A stretch of 64,000 bases of DNA from Iodobacter ciconiae. GTDB lineage: Bacteria > Pseudomonadota > Gammaproteobacteria > Burkholderiales > Chitinibacteraceae. Below, piece after piece: positions 56,387 through 64,000 of the stretch (position 1 is the first letter of the stretch; each line of letters begins with the position of its first letter). The translations under genes and the position numbers were made by a program. Under the pieces are notes generated by a model. It was not told where the DNA came from. It saw only the letters and a program-made list of their open reading frames with translations, and searched no databases. The stretch is taken from assembly GCF_003952345.1 (NCBI RefSeq), contig NZ_CP034433.1:2108001-2172000 (forward strand), read 5' to 3'.

Positions 56387-56775
56387 GCTTCTTCCTCAGC
56401 GGCAGGCTGAAGCAAAGCCTTGCGATCACGCGCCAACTCTGCACATGTTGCAGAAAATAAATCCGGAGCGTGCCTCAGACGATGTCTTACATAACAGGCA
56501 AAAGCAACCGCCCCGCCCCCATAGACCAGCATCAGCACTACAGCCACGGCAATACGATGACTTTCCCAGAAAATAATCAGCAGCAAAACAGTAGCTAGCG
56601 CAAGACTCAGGCACCCCAGCACAACAGCAATGACACCCAGAATAAAATCAGCCACCAGGCGCTGTAAAGCGTCCTGAAGCTCCAGGCCAAACAGCTCAAG
56701 ATGCGTGCCCAGCAAGCCTGCGGCATGCACCAAAATACGCCGCACGCCTGCTATAAAAGGGATGGAAGGCCTCAC
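56383..56775 (-). CDS. YqjE-like inner-membrane protein (phage holin superfamily III type)
   Basis: About 130 residues with two TM helices (about 50-70 and 78-100: ILGVIAVVLGCLSLALATVLLLIIF and RIAVAVVLMLVYGGGAVAFACYV) and a preceding amphipathic helix, LLGTHLELFGLELQDALQRL, matching the Phage_holin_3_6/YqjE family. There is no ATG near the start. The first good candidate is GTG at 56775, two bases after the elaB stop; an open frame runs further up inside elaB, but out of family. The start is uncertain. It is not a phage gene despite the family name. Confidence 0.75.
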   Translation of the reverse strand: MRPSIPFIAGVRRILVHAAGLLGTHLELFGLELQDALQRLVADFILGVIAVVLGCLSLALATVLLLIIFWESHRIAVAVVLMLVYGGGAVAFACYVRHRLRHAPDLFSATCAELARDRKALLQPAAEEEA

Positions 56776-56777
56776 AA

Positions 56778-57077
56778 TTAACGACGCGAAATCAACATGC
56801 CCACCAGCACCCCAACCGCAGCTGCTACACCAATAGCCTGCCAAGGATGATCGTGCACATATTCGTCAGTTACTTTTGCAGCTCGTTTCGCCTTAGCTAT
56901 GGCAGCCTGCTCAACTTCACACAAGCGGGTTTTTGCTACACGCAAACGCTCAACAGCACGGGCATACAAAGCCTCAGCATCTTTGCCACCAGCTTGGGAA
57001 GCTTCGATCAACAATTGCTCTGCTTCTTGTAAGATATCTTGTGATTGATCGAGTAAAGTTTCACTATTAGTATTCAT
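56778..57077 (-). CDS. ElaB/YqjD/DUF883 family membrane-anchored protein
   Basis: A 99-residue protein: an N-terminal acidic helical region (MNTNSETLLDQSQDILQEAEQLLIEASQ) with a coiled-coil character, then HDHPWQAIGVAAAVGVLVGMLISRR. The Gly-spaced C-terminal TM helix after HPW is the signature of DUF883. E. coli relatives ElaB, YqjD and YgaM are C-tail-anchored, bind ribosomes in stationary phase, and are RpoS-controlled. It is the first gene of the elaB-yqjE-yqjK set, with AAGGAG ten bases before the start. Confidence 0.88.
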   Translation of the reverse strand: MNTNSETLLDQSQDILQEAEQLLIEASQAGGKDAEALYARAVERLRVAKTRLCEVEQAAIAKAKRAAKVTDEYVHDHPWQAIGVAAAVGVLVGMLISRR

Positions 57078-57148
57078 AAAAAAAGTACTCCTTAAAATGA
57101 CATGAAAAAAAACAAAACAGATCGAAAATATTTGGTAAAAAGCCTGGC

Positions 57149-57981
57149 TTAAACAAATCGCATTGATAAATCAACCGCCTGAACATCCTTAGTCAGCTTG
57201 CCGATAGAAATGCGCTGCACCCCTGTTTCGGCAATCTCTCTGACAGTCCCCTCATCCACGCCGCCCGAAGCTTCCAGCACTGCACTATGACCAGTCAGGG
57301 CAACCGCTGCGCGTAAATCGGTCAAATTCATATTATCAAGCAATACTAATTTAGCCCCGGCATGCAAAGCCTGCTCTAACTCATGCAGAGTTTCTACCTC
57401 AATCTGGATACTAACACCAACAGGTGCCAGTTTTTCTGCTGCATGTAAGGCTGCGGCAATACTACCAGCAGCCATAATATGATTTTCTTTAATCAATACG
57501 CCATCATAAAGACCTATACGCTGATTTTCCCCTCCCCTACGGTGACCGCATACTTTTGTGCAAGCCTCAAACCAGGGAGTGTTTTACGCGTGTCATAAAT
57601 TTTAGCCGGTGTATGCGCAACCAAACCTACATAACGACGTGTTTCAGTTGCAACTGCAGAGAGTGTTTGTAAAAAATTCAAAGCACTACGTTCGGCTGTT
57701 AACAGACTGCAGGCAGCCCCTTCAACACGGCAAAGAGGCTGATCTGCAACCACTTGCTCGCCCTCATTAACCAGCCATTTCACTGTAATGCCGGTATCAA
57801 CTTGGCGAAATACTTCATCAAACCATGCCTGGCCGCAAATTACCGCACTTTGCCGGGCAATAACCACAGCAGCGCCTTGGGTACCATCAGCAATCAGCAT
57901 AGCAGTCCAGTCACAAATGCCCAGATCCTCCTGCAAAGCGGCAGAAACCTGGGCGGCAATTAGATGAGGGGCAGGAATCAT
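57149..57981 (-). pseudogene. nadC: Nicotinate-nucleotide pyrophosphorylase (carboxylating), one-base frameshift
   Basis: NadC turns quinolinate and PRPP into nicotinate mononucleotide for de novo NAD synthesis. The N-terminal part (start ATG 57981, GGA upstream) runs MIPAPHLIAAQVSAALQEDLGICDWTA to [22 protein letters not shown], with the RKT/PG and LxxKxA motifs. It then goes out of frame and meets a stop near 57514. The C-terminal part resumes in the next frame with [12 protein letters not shown] and goes on to 57149 (VLLDNM, EASGGV). The junction reads GTA GGG GAG GGG AAA. One extra G gives GTA GGG GGA GGG GAA AAT CAG, restoring GGGxNxR. All other parts are intact, about 277 residues. It may be a sequencing error or a recent mutation. 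Confidence 0.9.
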
Positions 57982-58059
57982 TGTTTTTCCATCATTCAAT
58001 TCTTTACGGGATAAACGGCCTTTGTACCCAGAATCAGGACAAAGGATCCGCATAATTAA

Positions 58060-59409
58060 TCACAACAGAGGAAACTGAAGCGGTGCAATCGCAGCAGCCA
58101 GCTCTTGATGAATTCTGGACAGGCCCAGCTGCGTTTGCGCCTCAATTCTTAAGGTGAGCACCGGCGTAGTATTCGATGCCCGGATCAGGCCGAAACCATC
58201 CGCATATTCCACACGTAAACCATCAATCGTAAAAATACGTAAAGCGCACGGAAAGACGGCCCTTTTGGCAATTTCTGCGATCAAACCATGACCATCTTGC
58301 TCTAAAGCAACCTGTAGCTCCGGTGTAGAAATGGATTGAGGTAAGGCCGCAAGCATCAGATCTACATCATGCTCGGCGAACATGCTTAAAAACCTCGCCC
58401 CGGCAAATAGTGCGTCATCATCCGGCCAGTCGATAAAAGCAAAGTGCCCTGATAGCTCTCCTGCCAGCAAAGCTTGTGAAGAGAACAAATGACGCTTCAT
58501 GTGGCCATGCCCGGTGGGGATGGCCTCACTTGTCCCCCCTTTGCTGCGGACCCACTCGCTAATCAAGCCACTTGATTTCACATCATATAAAATGTGCCCC
58601 GGCTGTTTTTCCAGAACGGCCGCCGCAAACAGCATCAATAAACGATCACCGGGGATATTTACACCGCGACGAGTAACGACACCCAGCCGGTCACCATCCC
58701 CATCAAAAGCCAGACCAAGATCAGCATGATGCTCAAGCACTGCGCGTTTCAGATCCGTCAGATTGGCTTCTACCTGAGGGTCTGGATGATGATTCGGAAA
58801 AGCGCCATCAACCCCACAGAAAAGCTCAATCACGTCACAGCCCAGAGCACGGTATAAAGCTGGCGCAAATGCCCCCGGTACGCCATTGCCACAGTCCACC
58901 ACCACTTTCAAAGACTTTGGTAAGGGGCAAGCAGCAAGCACGGCAGCATAATACTCATTTGTAATGCTAAGAGGTTTAAGCTCTCCGCATCCACGGACAA
59001 AATCTTCGGCTTCAATACGCTGTCGCAACGCCTGTAAGGCTGCGCCATCAATAGTTTCACCAGCCAGGGAGATTTTAATACCATTGTAATCAGCCGGATT
59101 ATGGCTGCCTGTAATCATCACCCCCGATCCTGCAGCATATTGGCGCGCTGCAAAATAAAGCAAGGGAGTGGCTGCCAGACCTAAATCCAGCACATTAATT
59201 CCGCTTGCCAGCAACGCATCAATCAATGCCCGTGCCAGAGCAGGACTGGAAAAACGACCATCCCTCGCCAGTGCAATTTCCGCCACACCACGCTGCCGTG
59301 CCTCGGCCCCCAGACCAAGGCCGATAAAATAAGCAGCTTCCGGGGTAAGCAGTGAGGTTTGTGCTCGGATGTCATAGGCTTTAAAAAGCCGGGGAGAAAG
59401 TACTGGCAC
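58060..59409 (-). CDS. Phosphomannomutase/phosphoglucomutase (AlgC-like)
   Basis: Converts sugar-6-phosphates to sugar-1-phosphates for LPS, exopolysaccharide or glycogen. The start is GTG 59409, with AAGGA seven bases upstream. 449 residues. The phosphoserine is in MITGSHNPADYNGIKI (about 100), the metal-binding loop is FDGDGDRLGVV (about 240), the sugar-binding loop is around GELSGHFAF (about 320), and the phosphate-binding segment RASNTTPVLTLRIEAQ is at the end. This is the bifunctional PMM/PGM type of Pseudomonas AlgC. YheT is immediately upstream (10-base gap), so the two are co-transcribed. Confidence 0.9.
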   Translation of the reverse strand: MPVLSPRLFKAYDIRAQTSLLTPEAAYFIGLGLGAEARQRGVAEIALARDGRFSSPALARALIDALLASGINVLDLGLAATPLLYFAARQYAAGSGVMITGSHNPADYNGIKISLAGETIDGAALQALRQRIEAEDFVRGCGELKPLSITNEYYAAVLAACPLPKSLKVVVDCGNGVPGAFAPALYRALGCDVIELFCGVDGAFPNHHPDPQVEANLTDLKRAVLEHHADLGLAFDGDGDRLGVVTRRGVNIPGDRLLMLFAAAVLEKQPGHILYDVKSSGLISEWVRSKGGTSEAIPTGHGHMKRHLFSSQALLAGELSGHFAFIDWPDDDALFAGARFLSMFAEHDVDLMLAALPQSISTPELQVALEQDGHGLIAEIAKRAVFPCALRIFTIDGLRVEYADGFGLIRASNTTPVLTLRIEAQTQLGLSRIHQELAAAIAPLQFPLL

Positions 59410-59419
59410 GTTTTATTCC

Positions 59420-60418
59420 TTAGCGAGGCCGTGGTAAATGGCTCTGAAAAAAACGATGCAAGGTCTGTGGTAACCAGTGTAAGTTACCCGGCATCGCCCC
59501 TGAAACAAAGCCAACATGCCCGCCTTCCGGGGGCTGTAACAGCGTAACGTGCTCCGACACCCCGGCAGACAGGGGCAACGATGCGGCGGGGACAAAAGGA
59601 TCATTCTTTGTGTTAATCACTAAACTGGGCACACCAATTTTTGCCAGATAAGGTTTACAACTTGCACTTTGCCAATAATGATCAACGCTCTTAAAGCCAT
59701 GCATCGGAGCTGTCACCAAATGATCAAACTCGCGCAGCGTTGTAGCAAGACGCAAACCCTGCTGATCCAAAAAAGGATCGCTAAGCTTTTTCAGTTTAGC
59801 AAAGGTCTTCTTACGCAAGCTTCGCAAAAATTCACGCGTATAAACCTGGCGGTTAAATCCCTGATCCAGCGCATTACCTGTAGCTGCTAAATCTACTGGC
59901 GCGCAAACTGCCGCCGCCGCATCAATCACCGCCACCGCCGCATCCCCCTGCTCCCCCAGCCATTTTAATAAGGCATTACCACCCAGCGAAACACCGACTG
60001 CAAAGATAGACACATCAGGATACTGGGCACGAATACGACGCAACACCCAGTCAATTTCAGCAGAATCCCCGGCATGATAGGCCCGTGGCAGGCGGTTGAT
60101 AATGTTGCCACAGGAGCGAAAATGCGGCACCACGCCACGCCAGCCCTTGGCATAAAGAAAATCAAATAATGAGGTGGCGTAATGGCTGCGCGAGCTGCCT
60201 TCTAAGCCGTGAAAAAGGACTACCAGAGGCATACCCGCACGAGCATCCAGCCAATCCACCACAATCGAATCCAAATCAGGCGTCATCCAGGACTCACGGC
60301 GATAAGCAGGTATTTTTTTCCACATCAGTACAGCAGGATAAATAGTTTGCGCATGCCCGCCCGGCAGCCAAGCAGGAGCAGAATAAGCCGGAACGACAAA
60401 GGGAAAAACGCAAGACAT
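59420..60418 (-). CDS. YheT-family alpha/beta hydrolase
   Basis: A 332-residue cytoplasmic hydrolase of the AB-hydrolase YheT/EMB8 group. Marks: APAWLPGGHAQTIYPAVL near the N-terminus, VLFHGLEGSSRSHYATSL (oxyanion-hole region), FRSCGNIINRLPRAYHAG, the nucleophile elbow GVSLGGNALLKWLG (Ser about 145), a late Asp in NTKNDPFVP, and the catalytic His in PEGGHVGFVSG. The substrate is unknown; esterase-like activity is predicted. It starts at ATG 60418. Confidence 0.88.
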   Translation of the reverse strand: MSCVFPFVVPAYSAPAWLPGGHAQTIYPAVLMWKKIPAYRRESWMTPDLDSIVVDWLDARAGMPLVVLFHGLEGSSRSHYATSLFDFLYAKGWRGVVPHFRSCGNIINRLPRAYHAGDSAEIDWVLRRIRAQYPDVSIFAVGVSLGGNALLKWLGEQGDAAVAVIDAAAAVCAPVDLAATGNALDQGFNRQVYTREFLRSLRKKTFAKLKKLSDPFLDQQGLRLATTLREFDHLVTAPMHGFKSVDHYWQSASCKPYLAKIGVPSLVINTKNDPFVPAASLPLSAGVSEHVTLLQPPEGGHVGFVSGAMPGNLHWLPQTLHRFFQSHLPRPR

Positions 60419-60439
60419 AGAAAAAATCCGGACAAATAA

Positions 60440-60465
60440 TAAAGGGGCGAATTAACGCCCCTTTA
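60440..60465 (-). terminator. Hairpin between the ABC-F gene and yheT
   Basis: TAAAGGGGCG and CGCCCCTTTA, ten perfect pairs around AATTAA. It lies between two minus-strand genes, after the ABC-F stop, and most likely ends that transcript. Confidence 0.65.
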
Positions 60466-60543
60466 TCTTACTACAATCACTTACATATAATTTGCTTCAG
60501 ATTTCAAATAAATAACATTTATGAAATTAATCAACTCGAAAAC

Positions 60544-62148
60544 TTAATCAATACCACGGCTGGCAAGATAATCCTCATAGCCACCCACGTAATAATTATA
60601 TGTGCCATCGCCATTAAGCTCTAAAATTTGCGTAGCAAGCGAGCTTACAAAGACCCGGTCATGTGATACAAACAGTAAGGTACCCTTAAATAAATCCAGA
60701 GCCAGATTCAAGGATTCAATCGACTCCATATCCATATGGTTGGTCGGTTCATCCATAATCAGTACATTCGGTGTTTCCAAAATCAGCTTACCGTACAACA
60801 TACGGCCTTTTTCACCACCAGACAGCACTTTGACTGATTTTTTAACATCATCACCGCCAAACAGTAAGCGCCCCAAAATACCGCGAATCACCTGGTCATC
60901 CGTGCCTGGCTGGCTCCACTGCTTCATCCAGTCAAACAAAGTAATGTCTTCTTCAAAATCAGCTTCGTGATCCTGAGCAAAATAACCCAGTTGCGCTTTT
61001 TCTGCCCATTTAACTTTTCCGCTATCCGGCTTGATCACATCCATCAGCAGTTTCATCAGAGTGGATTTACCCACACCGTTACCACCAATCACGGCAATTT
61101 TCTGGCCCGCTTCTAAAATCAGATCCAGATTTTGAATCAAAGGCTTATCAAAAGACTTAGAAACGAAAGAAAGCTCAACAGCCTGACGGTGCAGCTTGGC
61201 TTTTTCATCCACGTCAAAGCGGATATAAGGATTCTGGCGGCTAGATGGTTTGACATCGACCATGCCTTCTTTAATCTTATCGGCCAGCTTCAGACGGCTG
61301 GTTGCCTGACGTGCTTTGGATTTATTAGCAGAAAAACGCGCAGCAAAGGAATTGAGCTCCGCTACTTTTTCTTTGGCTTTCTGATTATCTGTCAGTAAAC
61401 GCTCGCGAGCTTGCGTAGAAGCAATCATATAATCGTCGTAAGTACCCGGATAAATACGGATTTCACGGAAATCCACATCCGCCACGTGAGTACATACCTG
61501 ATTTAAAAAGTGACGATCGTGCGAAATAATAATCATGGTGGAATCACGCTCATTAAGCGAGTTTTCCAGCCAGCGGATCGTATTAATATCCAGATTATTG
61601 GTTGGCTCATCAAGCAGCAACACTTCCGGATTAGAAAACAGCGCTTGGGCCAGCAACACACGCAGCTTCCAGCCCGGCGCAACATCACTCATCGGGCCGT
61701 TATGCTGCTCAATTGGAATGCCTGCCCCCAATAACAACGCACCAGCACGCGCTTCGGCAGTGTAGCCATCGTATTCAGCCACTTTGCCTTCCAGCTCCGC
61801 CGCGCGCATATAATCGTCTTCGGTGGCTTCTAAATTGGCATAAATCGCATCGCGCTCAGCCAAAACAGCCCAAAGCTCTGTATGGCCTTGCATCACCACA
61901 TCAATCACGCGGCTATCTTCAAAAGCAAATTGGTCCTGCTTTAACTTACCCAGGCGCACGCCTGGCTCTAAGCTGACATTGCCGCCTGTAGGCTCTAAAT
62001 CCCCCCCCAGAATTTTCATAAAGGTGGATTTACCGCAACCATTTGCGCCAATCAAACCATAGCGGTTGCCATCACCAAATTTTACTGAAACCTTTTCAAA
62101 TAAAGGCTTTGCACCAAATTGCATCGTAATATTAAAAGTACTGATCAT
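60544..62148 (-). CDS. ABC-F family ATPase, YbiT-like
   Basis: Soluble protein with two ABC ATPase domains and no TM part, of the ABC-F class that binds the ribosomal E site. 534 residues, close to YbiT. First domain: Walker [11 protein letters not shown] (about 35), a degenerate signature-like sequence before [15 protein letters not shown] (about 185), and [10 protein letters not shown]. The linker (about 240-320) is lysine-rich ([15 protein letters not shown]). Second domain: [26 protein letters not shown] and [17 protein letters not shown] role in translation is expected from the family; an antibiotic-resistance role is not implied. Confidence 0.9.
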   Translation of the reverse strand: MISTFNITMQFGAKPLFEKVSVKFGDGNRYGLIGANGCGKSTFMKILGGDLEPTGGNVSLEPGVRLGKLKQDQFAFEDSRVIDVVMQGHTELWAVLAERDAIYANLEATEDDYMRAAELEGKVAEYDGYTAEARAGALLLGAGIPIEQHNGPMSDVAPGWKLRVLLAQALFSNPEVLLLDEPTNNLDINTIRWLENSLNERDSTMIIISHDRHFLNQVCTHVADVDFREIRIYPGTYDDYMIASTQARERLLTDNQKAKEKVAELNSFAARFSANKSKARQATSRLKLADKIKEGMVDVKPSSRQNPYIRFDVDEKAKLHRQAVELSFVSKSFDKPLIQNLDLILEAGQKIAVIGGNGVGKSTLMKLLMDVIKPDSGKVKWAEKAQLGYFAQDHEADFEEDITLFDWMKQWSQPGTDDQVIRGILGRLLFGGDDVKKSVKVLSGGEKGRMLYGKLILETPNVLIMDEPTNHMDMESIESLNLALDLFKGTLLFVSHDRVFVSSLATQILELNGDGTYNYYVGGYEDYLASRGID

Positions 62149-63011
62149 GATCCGTTTACCCTATTTCTGTACACAAACGCCGTTGTATTTAATAAAAAAA
62201 TGATTGCTTACCCGCTTCTTAGTACAGAAATGTGATCTGCAATATTCAAAGTACCCGTTTTGATCTGTTCACTATGATCGAGATACAGCATTGCATCTTC
62301 TAAAAATATCACCAGCCACTGCCTTAGCGGTGATTCAATCCGCGAAGCATATCAAATACACATTTACCCTGTTTCTTATACCGGCATTGTGATTTGCTTA
62401 AAAAATATCTTTTGCCACATTGCCAAACAAAACACAGCAACCCTACACAATGTAGTGATTTTCCTTTTTTCCGCGCACAAGTATCCCCAAGAGCAGCAGG
62501 CATATGCTATTGCCAAGCTGAATAACCCATTGCGGCAGCGTAAAGCGGGGGATTTTATCACAGCACAGCCACCAGATCGCCATGCTGTGCATAACCGGCC
62601 GATCAGATGCTAAGTGGAAATAGTTAAAACAACGCCACAACGGCATTAATTCCGTAAGCAAGGCTTTAATCAATCAGAGCAGCAACGCTATACTAAAGCG
62701 GCATTCTTACTGTTTACCTATACTTATGTGGCACCTACCATTAACAGAAGCTATTTTTTAAATCAGTCACAATGACAATGTAATATTTATTTTCCACCGA
62801 CGTAAAACAGCACTGGCATTTGCCATATTACTTAACATAATTAGCCTTCGATAATATGAAGAACAAACTCATTAGGGCGTGTCTATTTTATTTACCACAG
62901 CCAAGCAAGGTAGTATCTGTGTGTAACGCTGTATTTTTTACAAAATACTCGATAAAAACAAACTAAGTTAATATTTTTCAACCGCTTTTGTGCAGCAAGG
63001 TAGGGCAAGTA
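62149..63011. other. Gene-poor region of about 0.86 kb
   Basis: AT-rich, no supported gene, RNA or repeat. Open frames of about 75 codons occur on both strands around 62400-62670; the minus one has a hydrophobic segment (LGNSICLLLLGILVRGKK), but neither has a good ribosome-binding site or family match. The region must contain promoters for the ABC-F gene and for the gene at 63012. Confidence 0.5.
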
Positions 63012-64000
63012 ATGTTTGACATCAAAGGCCTTGTAAATTCACTCTTTCAGCACACCCCGCAAGAGGGTGTTTTTGATTTAAAGTCCGCTACTATTTTTAT
63101 GGAAGAGCTACCTGAAAGTGATATTTTGCAGGCACAGATAGAAATTGTAAAAGCATTAAAGCAACTCAATAGCAATCCAAAAATCAGCATAAATGAGCGC
63201 TTCAAGACTATTCCTTACCTCGAAGAAAAAGCCCAGCCACTGCAAAGCCACCTGCTTGATATTTATCACGGCCGCTTAATTGAAGAAGGCACAACCTCCC
63301 ATCAAGTCCTGCCTACGATCTTAAATTTTTGGTATGAAATGGCTACGGGATACTTGAGCTGTATTAAGCAAGGCAGCCAAAAGAAATTTACATCGTCACA
63401 AAAAATAGAATTTTTTACCCTCAGGGCAATGGATCTCTACGCCATCCAGGCCCAGTATTCTTATATGCGCCACTTGGAAATTGACCACCATATCTGGCGC
63501 AATCTTAACCGCCTCTATCTTTTTGCCGAACAGGGTGGTTTTGCAGATAAAACACAGATTAGCCCGGCAAATATCAGTGTTTACCAAATCTACGTACGGA
63601 CATTAATGCTCTCCCTGTCTGCACCGGAAAAAATACAATCTAGGCAAATTGAACTCATCAGCATCTGGCTAAAAAAGTGGACAAGCGAATTTATCTTAGA
63701 AAAAGAGCTAAAACCACACCAGCACTTATTTGCAATTAATATTTCAGGCAGCACTCCACCCAAACGAATCCGCCGGGATATGGTTGGAGAGAACTGGCGC
63801 TACTGGTCTACCAATACAATCACGGCCCAGATTACACAACTTCTTGAACAATATAGCCAGGGTCAATCTCCTGCCTCCTTAGGGCTTCCTGCTGAATCAA
63901 ACTCCCCCTCGAACTTGGAATTATTGCAGACGTTACGTAATTTATGGTCCCGTGATGCCATTACACCGGTAAGAAAACACGAAAGAAAAAGTAATAACAA
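63012..64000 (+). CDS. Unrecognised protein, 3'-truncated by window edge
   Basis: Reading frame from ATG 63012 (MFDIKGLVNSLFQHTPQEGVFDLKS) open to the end of the window, 329 codons without a stop. GGTAGGG is upstream. No signal peptide or TM segment. The sequence is mostly helical (ILQAQIEIVKALKQLNS, LPTILNFWYEMATGYLSC, WRNLNRLYLFAEQGG). Near the edge it has GSTPPKRIRRDMVGENWRYWST and, at the end, TPVRKHERKSNN, which is polar and could start another domain. I recall long betaproteobacterial proteins with a helical N-terminus and a PilZ C-terminus of this kind, but the diagnostic part is not visible. Function not assigned. Confidence 0.6.
   Translation, partial: MFDIKGLVNSLFQHTPQEGVFDLKSATIFMEELPESDILQAQIEIVKALKQLNSNPKISINERFKTIPYLEEKAQPLQSHLLDIYHGRLIEEGTTSHQVLPTILNFWYEMATGYLSCIKQGSQKKFTSSQKIEFFTLRAMDLYAIQAQYSYMRHLEIDHHIWRNLNRLYLFAEQGGFADKTQISPANISVYQIYVRTLMLSLSAPEKIQSRQIELISIWLKKWTSEFILEKELKPHQHLFAINISGSTPPKRIRRDMVGENWRYWSTNTITAQITQLLEQYSQGQSPASLGLPAESNSPSNLELLQTLRNLWSRDAITPVRKHERKSNN

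Noticed and set aside
56383..56775. Prophage holin gene
   Set aside because: The holin-like family name fits YqjE, which is chromosomal and sits in its normal elaB-yqjE-yqjK context; no phage genes are near.
62389..62673. Two overlapping frames of about 75 codons on opposite strands
   Set aside because: No ribosome-binding site, no recognised family; one hydrophobic stretch is not enough.
1..64000. tRNA genes, rRNA genes, CRISPR arrays, insertion sequences
   Set aside because: No TψC-type GGTTCGAATCC pattern, no spaced direct repeats, no transposase and no terminal inverted repeats with target duplications were seen in the gaps.

Overview
The window is a chromosomal segment of a chemoheterotrophic, Gram-negative betaproteobacterium. 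The family-level similarity of the gene set points to Neisseriales, most likely the Chitinibacteraceae (an Iodobacter-, Deefgea- or Chitinibacter-like organism). The pointers are heptosyltransferase II, a TonB receptor, a class I PHA synthase with thiolase, a secreted two-CBM GH19 chitinase, an ElaB/YqjE/YqjK block, and a beta-type xseB-ispA-dxs operon. The genus is inferred by recall, not by a search. No rRNA, tRNA, CRISPR array, prophage or intact insertion sequence was seen.

Layout. 1-5.6 kb holds housekeeping biosynthesis (partial ilvE, a zinc-finger protein, waaF, aroA) plus three small secreted or periplasmic proteins. 6.0-14.9 kb holds a secreted chitinase, the B12-dependent ribonucleotide reductase nrdJ and the helicase hrpA. 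15.0-18.7 kb is a tight three-gene minus-strand operon: membrane diguanylate cyclase, TonB-dependent receptor, YfiR-like periplasmic protein. 19-27.1 kb holds an FKBP isomerase, aceK, the PHB genes phaC-phaA, a D,D-peptidase and the Fe-S carrier apbC/mrp. 27.4-35 kb holds a patatin/beta-barrel gene with a frameshift, a glycerophosphodiesterase, tex, an unknown gene and a Dcu dicarboxylate carrier. 35.1-40.7 kb holds an isolated flagellin and a hybrid histidine kinase followed by a REC-GGDEF cyclase. 40.9-48.1 kb holds a flavin amine oxidase with an orphan TRAP-type binding protein, tag, trhP, a small DUF2917-like gene and a divergent MocR regulator. 48.1-50.8 kb holds two tandem HD-GYP paralogues. 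51-54 kb is xseB-ispA-dxs. 54.4-55.9 kb holds a GT14-like glycosyltransferase and a degraded glmS remnant. 56-58 kb is elaB-yqjE-yqjK and a frameshifted nadC. 58-62.1 kb holds a phosphomannomutase/phosphoglucomutase, a YheT hydrolase and an ABC-F ATPase. After about 0.86 kb without a convincing gene, an unrecognised reading frame starts at 63012 and runs off the end.

Themes. Cyclic-di-GMP signalling is dense, with two GGDEF proteins (both with intact RxxD I-sites), two HD-GYP proteins, a YfiR-like regulator and a hybrid kinase. The gene order cyclase / TonB receptor / YfiR suggests an outer-membrane-to-c-di-GMP sensing route that differs from the YfiB-based arrangement. Carbon storage and turnover appear as phaCA, aceK, the chitinase and the Dcu carrier.

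Three reading frames are broken by one-base changes in homopolymer tracts. Two of them (nadC and the patatin gene) lie in the same G4-A-G4 sequence, and each is repaired by one extra G. A consensus error or an indel hotspot is therefore as likely as true gene loss. The third (the glmS remnant) also lacks its N-terminal half and looks like real decay.
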